From Pseudomonas marginalis (GTDB taxonomy: Bacteria > Pseudomonadota > Gammaproteobacteria > Pseudomonadales > Pseudomonadaceae), in the NCBI RefSeq assembly GCF_024169655.1, contig NZ_JALJWV010000001.1, forward strand, positions 749,001 through 813,000: a DNA stretch of 64,000 bases. The letters are read 5' to 3'. The first letter of the stretch is position 1, and every line of letters starts with the position of its first letter. This document shows, piece after piece, positions 56,484 to 64,000 of this stretch. The position numbers and the translations under genes are program-made. The notes beneath the pieces were generated by a model. That model did not search any database. It was not told the origin of the DNA and worked only from the letters and a program-made list of their open reading frames with translations.

Positions 56484-57893
56484 ATGTCGTTATCCCCGCA
56501 GCAGCGCGACACTATTTTCCTGGTGATTGCGGCGTGCTTGCTCACGCTGGGTATCTGCGCACCGTTCAGCGGGCATGATTGGCAGCGCGCGATGCAGGTG
56601 GCCATGGGCCTGTGCGCGGTGGTGTATGGGCTGACGGTCGTTCCCGTCGAGCGTCTGGTGGACCGGCCGACGGCGCTGGGCCTGGCGCTGATCGTTGTGC
56701 TGGGCCTGGTGTCATCGGCACTGGCCCATCAGCCGCTCTGGGCCTTCACCGAGGTTGCGCTGTTCATCAGTTGTGGGGCGATCGCCGTCGCGGTTGCCCT
56801 GCTGCGCCGGCACGCGGGTGAGCCTTTGGACCGCGTGCTGATCCTGATTGTGCTGCTGCTGTGCCTGATCAAGTCGATCCAATACCTGTACGCAGGCGCG
56901 CTCGCCTTCACCAGTGGCGCGCGGGTTGTTGATCCGGATGCGCTGCTGTCCGGGTTTTCCAACAAGCGTTTCTACGGTCAATTCCAGACCTTCACCCTGC
57001 CGTTGCTGGCGCTGCCCTTGCTGATGCCCAAGGTCTCCCGCTCGGTGCGCGGCGCTGCGTTTGCGTTGCTGTGTATCTGGTGGTTGATTGCGATCAGCGG
57101 CGGTACTCGTGGTACCTGGCTCGGCATGGCGGTGGCGGGTGTGGCGTTGGCACTGCTCGGGCCCTGGGGGCGACGCTGGTTGGCGTGGCAATTGGCCGCG
57201 GTGTGCGGCGGCTTGTTGCTGTATGGGACGTTTTTCACGTTGTTGGCGGGCGTGCTGGGCGTTGAGGTCGGGAGTGGCGTCAGCGATCGCCTCACCACTT
57301 CGCTGTCGGGGCGTGGCCCGATCTGGTTGCAGGCCTGGCACATGATCGTCGAGCGTCCGTGGCTGGGGTTTGGGCCGATGCACTTCGCGGATATCGCCAA
57401 CCCGATCGCCGCGCATCCGCACCAGGCGATCCTGCAATGGGCCAGCGAGTGGGGTGTCCCATCGGCCCTGTGCGTGGCTGTTTTGGCGTGGCGCGGCGGC
57501 TGGGCCACCCTCGGCGTACTGCGGGCGCGTGCCTGTTCCACAGAGCGTGCGGACGTGCTGCGTGGGTGCCTGTTCGCGGCGTTGCTCGGTGCGCTCACGC
57601 AAGCGATGGTCGACGGCGTCATCGTGATGCCCAACTCGCAGGTCTGGTTGGCGCTGGTGGTGGGCTGGTTGATGGCACTGCACGTGTGGCGCGCCGCACC
57701 TGGCGCGTCGCTGCCATGGGCCTGGCGAGGGTGGCGAGTGGCGGGTGTGCTGTCCGTTGGGTTGCTGGTGTGGGTCGTGATGCGTGATGCGCCGCACATC
57801 GAGCAAGCCCAGCAAGATTATCTTGAGGACGGCAACCAGCACCTGCAGCCGCGCTTCTGGGCTCAAGGGGTGATTGCCCTGCGACGTCAGTGA
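56484..57893 (+). CDS. Wzy/PglL/TfpO-type O-oligosaccharyltransferase (pilin accessory)
   Basis: A 469-residue polytopic membrane protein with about 11 helices and the Wzy_C loop GRGPIWLQAWHMIVERPWLGFGPMHFADIANPIAAHPHQAILQWASEWG, where the HPHQ resembles the HxHN-type motif of O-antigen ligases and pilin glycosyltransferases. It stands 35 bases after pilA and before tRNA-Thr, the position of tfpO/pilO in P. aeruginosa 1244. Transfer of a glycan to PilA is thus inferred; an O-antigen polymerase role cannot be excluded. Confidence 0.8.
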   Translation: MSLSPQQRDTIFLVIAACLLTLGICAPFSGHDWQRAMQVAMGLCAVVYGLTVVPVERLVDRPTALGLALIVVLGLVSSALAHQPLWAFTEVALFISCGAIAVAVALLRRHAGEPLDRVLILIVLLLCLIKSIQYLYAGALAFTSGARVVDPDALLSGFSNKRFYGQFQTFTLPLLALPLLMPKVSRSVRGAAFALLCIWWLIAISGGTRGTWLGMAVAGVALALLGPWGRRWLAWQLAAVCGGLLLYGTFFTLLAGVLGVEVGSGVSDRLTTSLSGRGPIWLQAWHMIVERPWLGFGPMHFADIANPIAAHPHQAILQWASEWGVPSALCVAVLAWRGGWATLGVLRARACSTERADVLRGCLFAALLGALTQAMVDGVIVMPNSQVWLALVVGWLMALHVWRAAPGASLPWAWRGWRVAGVLSVGLLVWVVMRDAPHIEQAQQDYLEDGNQHLQPRFWAQGVIALRRQ

Positions 57894-57932
57894 GTTGCCG
57901 GACGCCCGATGCGGTGCTAGCTTTAGCCCACC

Positions 57933-58008
57933 GCCCGTGTAGCTCAGCCGGTAGAGCAGCGCACTCGTAACGCGAAGGTCGCAGGTTCGATTCCTGTCTC
58001 GGGCACCA
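57933..58008 (+). tRNA. tRNA-Thr (CGT)
   Basis: 76 nt with acceptor GCCCGTG/CTCGGGC (one T-T mismatch), anticodon loop CTCGTAA (CGT), T-loop TTCGATT, encoded ACCA end. It marks the border of the pilin-accessory region. Confidence 0.95.
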
Positions 58009-58141
58009 AGGCAACACCGTTTTCAGATGATCCCAGAATGGTTCTGAAGGCCAGGCGAGTCGGCATTCGTGCCCGCTCTTTTGTATCTGCGCAACCTTGA
58101 TGACCCAGATGCATCCCCATTCCTAGATCTAAGAGAACAAC

Positions 58142-58447
58142 ATGACCACGACTGAAATGACCCAAGAAGTTCGGCACCAAGCAGCCCTCGACAAATACCT
58201 CGGGGAATCGTCGCAACTTAAAGAAGAGATCAAGGACCTGAGCGCTGACGATCAGCGCGACCAGATTCAGTGGGCATTTGAGGACGAGGCCGAGAGTCAG
58301 GGCCTTCAGCCATGGGAGCTGACCCTCAAGTACACCTCGACCGCGGACGAGTTCGAAGCCGCACGGCTGGTCTTGCACAAAGAGGCGGCTGAAGTGCTCG
58401 GCGTCGAATGGGAAGAGTATTGCGAGATGAATAACCTGGTGGTCTGA
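58142..58447 (+). CDS. DUF6388 family protein
   Basis: A 101-residue acidic protein (MTTTEMTQEVRHQAALDKYLGE...QPWELTLKYTSTADEFEAARLVLHKEAAEVLGVEWEEY) that fits DUF6388 as I recall it. Function unknown. It lies between tRNA-Thr and nadC with its own upstream gap of 133 bases. Confidence 0.7.
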   Translation: MTTTEMTQEVRHQAALDKYLGESSQLKEEIKDLSADDQRDQIQWAFEDEAESQGLQPWELTLKYTSTADEFEAARLVLHKEAAEVLGVEWEEYCEMNNLVV

Positions 58448-58490
58448 ACGGCTGTTGCGGGAGCCGGCAACCCGGCTCCTGCAACGAGCT

Positions 58491-59339
58491 TCAGAGGCTG
58501 AGGCGCATCGACAAGTCCACCGCCTTCACATCCTTGGTCATCGCGCCGATGGAGATGTAGTCCACCCCGGTTTCAGCGATGGGCAGCAGGGTTTTTTCGT
58601 TGATCCCGCCGCTGGCTTCCAGCTTGGCCTTGCCGCCGTTCAGGCGCACGGCTTCACGCATGTCGTCCAGGCTCAGTTCGTCGAGCATGATGATATCGGC
58701 GCCCGCCGCCAACGCTTCGCGTAATTCGTCCAGGCTTTCCACTTCGACTTCCACCGGCTTGCCCGGGGCGATCTTGTGCGCGGCCGAAATCGCCTGGGCA
58801 ATGCCACCACAGGCGGCGATATGGTTTTCCTTGATCAGGAACGCGTCATACAAACCGATGCGATGGTTGTGGCAACCGCCGCAGGTCACGGCGTATTTCT
58901 GCGCCAGGCGCAGGCCCGGTAGTGTCTTGCGTGTGTCCAGCAGCTTGACCTGAGTGCTCGCGACGAAATCCGCCAGGTACTGGGCGCGCGTGGCCACGCC
59001 GGAGAGCATCTGCAGAAAGTTCAGTGCGCTGCGTTCGCCGCTGAGCAGCGAACGTGCCGGGCCTTCGAGGTGAAACAGTGCCTGGTTGGGGCTGACGCGT
59101 TCACCGTCGGCCACCTGCCAATGCACTGCGACTTGTGGGTCCAGTTGGCGGAACACCGCGTCCACCCAGGCCGTGCCGGCGATCACAGCCGCATCGCGGG
59201 TAATGATCGTGGCCTTGGCCAGCCGTTCGGCCGGGATCAATTGCGCGGTGATGTCGCCGCTGCCGATGTCTTCCAGCAGTGCGCGGCGCACGTTGGCTTC
59301 GATTTCGGCGGTGAGGTCGGCAAGACGGAGATTCGGCAT
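58491..59339 (-). CDS. nadC: nicotinate-nucleotide pyrophosphorylase (carboxylating)
   Basis: A 282-residue quinolinate phosphoribosyltransferase of NAD synthesis. It has [15 protein letters not shown], the substrate motif [15 protein letters not shown] and [12 protein letters not shown], and the C-terminal LEASGGI and [17 protein letters not shown] 59339 starts the conserved region (an earlier frame start at 59408 lies in the intergenic area). Confidence 0.96.
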   Translation of the reverse strand: MPNLRLADLTAEIEANVRRALLEDIGSGDITAQLIPAERLAKATIITRDAAVIAGTAWVDAVFRQLDPQVAVHWQVADGERVSPNQALFHLEGPARSLLSGERSALNFLQMLSGVATRAQYLADFVASTQVKLLDTRKTLPGLRLAQKYAVTCGGCHNHRIGLYDAFLIKENHIAACGGIAQAISAAHKIAPGKPVEVEVESLDELREALAAGADIIMLDELSLDDMREAVRLNGGKAKLEASGGINEKTLLPIAETGVDYISIGAMTKDVKAVDLSMRLSL

Positions 59340-59583
59340 AACAGGCTCCACAAACAAAGTGCGGCGATTATAGGGGCAGTGTGCGTTTGAACCCAGTGGC
59401 CTGCTCATTTACATCGTTATGACAGAGTTCACTGGCGCAACTCCCCTCATTTGCAAGATAATCTCGCGCCTTGCAATTGGCGTCATAGCTTTGACGTCCT
59501 GGTGAACACCGGGTATACGCAGTGCCCAGAGGGGCCTGTCGCCGATCTTTGCCCAACCCACACCGCGGTTTCAGGAGGCCAGG

Positions 59584-61734
59584 ATGCACAATGATGGAAA
59601 GGTGGTGCCGATCAATAAGGCACAGACCGCGCCATCGCCGCTCGCGCGGCTGCCGGTGGTGTTGCTGCAGGTTCGCGACAAGGCTGCGCAGCAACTGCAA
59701 CAAGGTCTGCAGGAGCTGTTCGATAACGCTGACGACAGCCTGTTCGAAATGGCCGACAAGGCTCGTAACAACGTCGACCATCCTATTTTCTTTGAAGCCA
59801 TGCGCGACCTGCGGCTCAAGCGCAAGAATTTCGAACGCGTGTTCATGGAGCAGCTCTTCAAGGCCTTCGCTAACCTGGGCGTGGCGCGGTGCAGTGAGCT
59901 GCAGATGGTGCCGGTGGTGTCCTACGAGGCGGTCTCGGGCACTTCACGTGATGATCTGGAAAAAAAACTGGCGCTGGACGCCATGCTCGGGCGGGTACGG
60001 CAACGCGACGGCCTGGCCCTGGAGCAACTGACTGCTCGTCTGAGTGCCTTGCTGGGCAGGTACATGGATGACCGTGAGAACCCCCTGGGCCCGGCGCGGT
60101 TGTGCGAATTCTTTCTGCGCGCGGGACGCAGCCTGGGCGTGGAGATTCGCGTCAAACTGATCATGCTCAAACTTTTTGAGAAATACGTGCTCAGCGACGC
60201 CGACCACCTGTACGCAGACGCCAATCAGTTGCTGGTCGCTACGGGCGTACTGCCTGAACTCAAGGTGGTGCCGGCCCGCCGCCCCGGTGGGCGCGTGGCG
60301 CGCGAGCATCAGCGTTCAGAGCGCTTGCCGGCGGCGGATCAACCGGTCGATGAAAACGGCCAGCACGCCTTTGCCGAACTGCGGGAACTGCTGGCGGCTG
60401 TGCGGGGCAGCGTAGCGCCCACCCTGGAAGCCAGCGCCGAGCTCCAGCCCATCGCCACCCGCGACCTACTGCGCCTGCTGTCCCATTTGCAGCAATACGT
60501 GCCGGAGCCGGGCGTCGAGGATGACTTCGATCTGCGCAACCAACTGAAGCAACTGCTGACGCGTGTCAGCGTCAAGAGCGGCAAATCCAGAATCGTGGAA
60601 GCGTGCGACGAAGACGTGATCAATCTGGTCGCGCTGTTGTTCGAATTTATCCTCCATGACCACGCCGTCCCGCACGCCTTCAAGGCCTTGATCGCCCGCC
60701 TGCAGATCCCGATGCTGAAATTGGCGGTGCTGGACAAGAGCCTTTTCAGCCGCGCCAGCCATCCGGCGCGGCGGCTGCTCAACGAAATCGGCAGCGCCGC
60801 CATCGGTTGGAGCCCGGCTGAGGATTATTCGCGTGACGGCGTGTACCTGCGCATCGAGCAGGTGGTGCAGCGTCTGCTGAATGACTTTGCCGAAGATCCG
60901 GCGATTTTTTCCGAACTGCTGTCGGAGTTCTCCGCGTTTACCGCTGACGAGCGCCGGCGCAGTGCGTTGCTCGAACAGCACACCCGCGACGCCGAGGCCG
61001 CACGCCTGCGTACCGACGCTGCCCGCCAGCGCGTGGCCGACGTGCTGAACCGGCGCTTGCTGGGCAAGGTCCTGCCACGGGCGGTGGTGCAGTTTGTGCA
61101 GCAGGCCTGGAGCCAGGTGCTGTTGCTGGCCAGTCTCAAGCACGGCGAGCAATCGGTGCAGTGGCAGACGGAGCTGCGCACCCTCGACGAGTTGATCTGG
61201 AGCGTGAGCCTGCGGGACGACACTGAGGCCGGACGGCATTTGCTGGCGCAGTTGCCGGGTTTGCTCAAGGCGTTGCGCAACGGTTTGACCGGCGCGGCGT
61301 TCGATCCCTTCAGCACCCGTGAGTTCTTTGTTCGGTTGCAGGCCCTGCATGTTCAGGCGTTCGCAGGTATCGAGACGTTGATCGAGGTGCGCGAGCCCTT
61401 CGTATTTGACCCAGGCTTGCCCGATGCTGCGCAAGACCTGGCGGCGGATGACCCGGACTTGCTCAAAGCGCGCCAATTGCGCATCGGCGTTTGGCTGGAG
61501 TTAGAGGAATCCCCGGAAACCATCCTGCGCTGCAAACTGAACACGATCATGGCGCCGGCCGATCGCTATGTTTTCGTCAACCGCAGCGGGCTCAAGGTGC
61601 TTGAGCACAGCGCCGGCCAACTGGCCCTGGCGTTCAAGCGTGGCGCGCTGCGTATCCTGGACGATGCCCCGCTGTTCGAGCGTGCGCTGGCGACGGTGAC
61701 GGGTAACCTGAGTCAATTCAATCGCGGCAAGTGA
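59584..61734 (+). CDS. DUF1631 domain protein
   Basis: A 716-residue soluble, largely helical protein of the DUF1631 family, orthologous by position to PA4523 of P. aeruginosa. No enzyme motif is seen; the C-terminal part (residues ~600-716) has ETILRCKLNTIMAPADRYVFVNRSGLKVLE, which resembles PilZ-like/DUF1631 endings. Function unknown. It is not clearly coupled with ampD, which starts 61 bases later. Confidence 0.82.
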   Translation: MHNDGKVVPINKAQTAPSPLARLPVVLLQVRDKAAQQLQQGLQELFDNADDSLFEMADKARNNVDHPIFFEAMRDLRLKRKNFERVFMEQLFKAFANLGVARCSELQMVPVVSYEAVSGTSRDDLEKKLALDAMLGRVRQRDGLALEQLTARLSALLGRYMDDRENPLGPARLCEFFLRAGRSLGVEIRVKLIMLKLFEKYVLSDADHLYADANQLLVATGVLPELKVVPARRPGGRVAREHQRSERLPAADQPVDENGQHAFAELRELLAAVRGSVAPTLEASAELQPIATRDLLRLLSHLQQYVPEPGVEDDFDLRNQLKQLLTRVSVKSGKSRIVEACDEDVINLVALLFEFILHDHAVPHAFKALIARLQIPMLKLAVLDKSLFSRASHPARRLLNEIGSAAIGWSPAEDYSRDGVYLRIEQVVQRLLNDFAEDPAIFSELLSEFSAFTADERRRSALLEQHTRDAEAARLRTDAARQRVADVLNRRLLGKVLPRAVVQFVQQAWSQVLLLASLKHGEQSVQWQTELRTLDELIWSVSLRDDTEAGRHLLAQLPGLLKALRNGLTGAAFDPFSTREFFVRLQALHVQAFAGIETLIEVREPFVFDPGLPDAAQDLAADDPDLLKARQLRIGVWLELEESPETILRCKLNTIMAPADRYVFVNRSGLKVLEHSAGQLALAFKRGALRILDDAPLFERALATVTGNLSQFNRGK

Positions 61735-61795
61735 TCGCAACCACAGGGCCGAACGCGGCATACTGGCCACAATTGGTCACACTCAAGGAACCTGT

Positions 61796-62359
61796 ATGCA
61801 GTTGGACCCCGTCAGCGGTTGGTGCCAGGGTGTTCGTCATTGCCCTTCGCCCAACTTCAACGAGCGACCCGCAGGCGAAGTTTCGCTGTTGGTGGTGCAT
61901 AACATCAGCCTGCCGCCGGCGCAGTTCGCCACCGGCAAGGTGCAGGAATTTTTCCAGAATCGCCTGGATGTCACGGAACATCCTTACTATGAAGGGATTG
62001 TTGACCTACGCGTGTCAGCGCATTTTCTGATTGAGCGCGACGGAGCGGTGACGCAGTTTGTGTCCTGCCTCGACCGCGCCTGGCACGCCGGGGTTTCCAG
62101 CTTCGAGGGGCGCGAAACGTGCAATGACTTTTCCCTGGGGATCGAACTGGAAGGCACGGATGACCTGCCATTTACCGATGCCCAATATGCGTCACTGATC
62201 GACCTGACACGTCAGTTGCTGGCGACTTACCCGGGCATCACCCGTCAGCGCATTTGTGGTCACAGCGATATCGCCCCGGGGCGCAAGACCGATCCCGGGC
62301 CCGCTTTTGATTGGGTGCGCTTTCGCAGCGCCCTGCAGGATGGAGAACACGCACAATGA
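61796..62359 (+). CDS. ampD: 1,6-anhydro-N-acetylmuramyl-L-alanine amidase AmpD
   Basis: A 187-residue cytoplasmic zinc amidase that recycles muropeptides and so keeps ampC beta-lactamase low. Zinc ligands are His35 (LLVVHNIS), the His in ICGHSDIAPGRKTDPG and the Asp of TDPG. There is no signal peptide, as expected for AmpD and not AmpDh2/3. It overlaps ampE as ATGA. Confidence 0.96.
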   Translation: MQLDPVSGWCQGVRHCPSPNFNERPAGEVSLLVVHNISLPPAQFATGKVQEFFQNRLDVTEHPYYEGIVDLRVSAHFLIERDGAVTQFVSCLDRAWHAGVSSFEGRETCNDFSLGIELEGTDDLPFTDAQYASLIDLTRQLLATYPGITRQRICGHSDIAPGRKTDPGPAFDWVRFRSALQDGEHAQ

Positions 62360-63192
62360 GTTTCCTGGTATTGGTGCTGGCGGTCTGGATCGAGAAGTTC
62401 TCGGCCTTGCGCCAAAAATTGCAGCGCGACGGCGGATGGCTGCGCGAACTGGCGAGATTGGAATCGAGCCCGCGCCTCGGCAAACAGCCCTGGTTGATTC
62501 TGGCGCTGCTGGTGTTGCTGCCGGTGGCCGTGCTGGCTTTGTTGCTGCTGGTGCTGGAACCCGTGGCATACGGCCTGTTGGCGCTGCCGGTACACCTGCT
62601 GGTGCTGATCTACAGCCTGGGGCGCGGTGATCTGCTGGCGGGGCTCGGCCCATTCCGCGATGCCTGGCGGCGCGGCGACCTGCAAGCCGCCGAGCATGTG
62701 GCCGAGCGTGACCTGAAGGTCGGTGCCGACAGTGGCGAGCAATTGCTGGCGCGTGTTCAGGGGCATCTCTTGTGGCAAGCCTTCCAGAGCTTTTTTGCGG
62801 TGATTTTCTGGTATTTCCTGTTGGGCCCGGTCGCGGCCTTGGCCTATCGCCTGCTGGCGTTGGCCAGTGAACACAGCCAGAACCCTCTGGTGGTCGAGCG
62901 TGCCGGGCAACTGCGGCATGCCTTTGACTGGTTGCCGGTGCGCTTGCTGGCGGCCAGTTTTGCCTTGGTGGGCAACTTTGTCGCGGTCAGCCGTGTGATG
63001 CTCCACGAGTTGTTGAGCTGGGACATCAGTGCCGCGCAACTGGTGGAAAAAGTCGGCTTGGTGGCCGCTGAAATCCCGCCACCGGTGGTGGGTGCCGACG
63101 GCATCAACAGCCTGGATCGCCTGTGGGAACTGCTGCTGCGCGCGGCGGTGCTGTGGTATGCCGGTTTCGCCATCTGGACCGTGTTGCCCTAG
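62356..63192 (+). CDS. ampE: regulatory signalling membrane protein AmpE
   Basis: A 278-residue inner-membrane protein (CobD/CbiB-related fold) with several helices: FLVLVLAVWIEKFSALRQ, PWLILALLVLLPVAVLALLLLV, GLLALPVHLLVLIYSLGRGD. It is co-transcribed with ampD; its role in beta-lactam response is minor and unsettled. Confidence 0.93.
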   Translation: MSFLVLVLAVWIEKFSALRQKLQRDGGWLRELARLESSPRLGKQPWLILALLVLLPVAVLALLLLVLEPVAYGLLALPVHLLVLIYSLGRGDLLAGLGPFRDAWRRGDLQAAEHVAERDLKVGADSGEQLLARVQGHLLWQAFQSFFAVIFWYFLLGPVAALAYRLLALASEHSQNPLVVERAGQLRHAFDWLPVRLLAASFALVGNFVAVSRVMLHELLSWDISAAQLVEKVGLVAAEIPPPVVGADGINSLDRLWELLLRAAVLWYAGFAIWTVLP

Positions 63193-63209
63193 CGCTCACG
63201 GTCAATCCC

Positions 63210-63233
63210 TGTGGGAGCAAGCCTGCTCCCACA
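63210..63233. repeat. single REP palindrome
   Basis: TGTGGGAGCA-AGCC-TGCTCCCACA, perfect 10-base arms, between ampE and the chemoreceptor gene. Confidence 0.82.
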
Positions 63234-63355
63234 GCTCGTTAACTTTACGTTACAAAACTCCCTTTCGATTTGAGCTATACAAGCAGAGCGCCAAATAGTG
63301 GCTATCTGCCGCCGCCCTGCGCCTCAAATAAAAATAATAGGAAGGGAGTTCACCT

Positions 63356-64000
63356 GTGAAGAGCTTGCTCTATCCCGCCGTCGCGCTGATGAACCGCCTG
63401 AGCTTCGGCATGAAGTTCAGTTTGATCAGCGTGTTGTTCCTGCTGCCGATGCTGGCGACCAACTATTTCCTGGTGCGCGACTCCTGGCGTGAGTTCCAGG
63501 GCACTCGCATCGAACTGCAAAGCCTGGATTTGCTCGGCAGCAGCCTGGCCTTGCGCCGTGACCTGGAAACCCTCAACAACCAGGTGCAGATCAACGCGAC
63601 CCTCGGCCAAGCCGGCAAGGCGGGCGATCTGGAAAGCAGCATCAATACCCTGGAACACAGCGTGCTGGCGCGCCTGCAAGACCTGCGCGCGATGGCCACC
63701 GACCCCGAACAAGTCGCCGCGTTCGACGCCAAGCGCGACGAGCTGGTCGCCGCCTTCAAGGCCCAGCAACAGGAGTCGTCGCTGCTGAGCAAAAGTGCGC
63801 TGATCGGCAAGTTGCTGAACAAGGCGCAGATGCTCAGCCAGATCATCGCCAGCCAATCCGGCTTGAGCCGCGACCCGCAGAGCGATCTACGCCAGCTCAG
63901 CGAGCTGATCACCAGCGTCACCCCGCAGGTCACTCAGACCTTGGGCGAAGGGCGCGCAATGGGCGCGTACTCCCTCGGCCAGGGTTTTCTCAACTCGTCC
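63356..64000 (+). CDS. methyl-accepting chemotaxis protein, 5' part
   Basis: The first 215 codons of a gene that runs off the window. GTG 63356 follows GGAAGGGAG. The N-terminus is cytoplasmic and short, then one transmembrane helix (FSLISVLFLLPMLATNYFLV), then a helical periplasmic sensor (WREFQGTRIELQSLDLLGSSLALRRDLETLNNQVQ...). The position after ampE is that of the chemotaxis transducer PA4520. The HAMP and signalling domains are outside the window, so the name rests on the N-terminus and position. Confidence 0.75.
   Translation, partial: MKSLLYPAVALMNRLSFGMKFSLISVLFLLPMLATNYFLVRDSWREFQGTRIELQSLDLLGSSLALRRDLETLNNQVQINATLGQAGKAGDLESSINTLEHSVLARLQDLRAMATDPEQVAAFDAKRDELVAAFKAQQQESSLLSKSALIGKLLNKAQMLSQIIASQSGLSRDPQSDLRQLSELITSVTPQVTQTLGEGRAMGAYSLGQGFLNSS

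Overview
The window reads as a chromosomal segment of a Pseudomonas of the fluorescens/putida type. The codon use is GC-rich. The order hemA-prfA-prmC-moeB-murI, ribF-ileS-lspA-fkpB-ispH next to minor pilins, pilC-pilD-coaE-yacG divergent from pilA, and tRNA-Thr/nadC/DUF1631/ampD/ampE/chemoreceptor is the order I know from Pseudomonas genomes. The convergent or divergent intergenic gaps carry the REP/REPIN palindromes (TGTGGGAG...CTCCCACA) typical of this group. Almost everything is single-copy core genome. I see no prophage, insertion sequence, CRISPR array or rRNA operon.

Region by region: 1-4061 holds haem/translation/cofactor/cell-wall genes (hemA 3' end, prfA, prmC, moeB, murI). 4174-5299 has a PagL-type lipid A deacylase and a YkgJ-type protein around a decayed tandem duplication that carries a REPIN. 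5375-14544 is a continuous minus-strand block of ten genes in two transcription units: a renalase-like FAD enzyme and a Trp-rich protein, then DUF523/DUF1722, a LitR-type MerR regulator, photolyase, NTF2-like protein, SDR, FAD-dependent amine-oxidase-like protein, DUF1365 and a Cfa-like methyltransferase. Three TGTACA-N12-TGTACA-type operators sit at the two control regions, so this looks like a light/photo-oxidative-stress regulon. The Cfa-like enzyme has lost two of the active-site residues of a true cyclopropane synthase. Downstream on the plus strand lie a TIGR01777 epimerase and hemH.

16736-28438 holds a TonB receptor, algW, a Nif3-like protein, cysD/cysNC, an acyltransferase, pta, slyD and rpsT. 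28692-36167 runs murJ, ribF, ileS, lspA, fkpB, ispH. 36121-39048 is a reduced minor-pilin locus (inverted fimT, then pilV, pilW, pilX, pilE, with no pilY1/pilY2). 39111-46122 holds thiO, bamD, rluD, pgeF and clpB, the last behind a heat-shock-type promoter. 46427-46840 is a four-tRNA cluster (Asn, Pro, Lys, Pro) with an identical repeated Pro tRNA. 47012-52948 is more accessory: type II NADH dehydrogenase, DUF proteins, a GntR regulator divergent from a hydroxypyruvate-isomerase-like gene, and a CbiM-like permease.

52945-63192 carries yacG, coaE, pilD, pilC, then divergent pilA with a Wzy/TfpO-type oligosaccharyltransferase between pilA and tRNA-Thr (a pilin-accessory position), then a DUF6388 gene, nadC, a DUF1631 gene, ampD and ampE. 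The window ends inside a methyl-accepting chemotaxis protein. The extension ATPase pilB is not between pilA and pilC. The most interesting material is the light-responsive lipid/photolyase cluster with its operators, followed by the reduced type IV pilus gene set.
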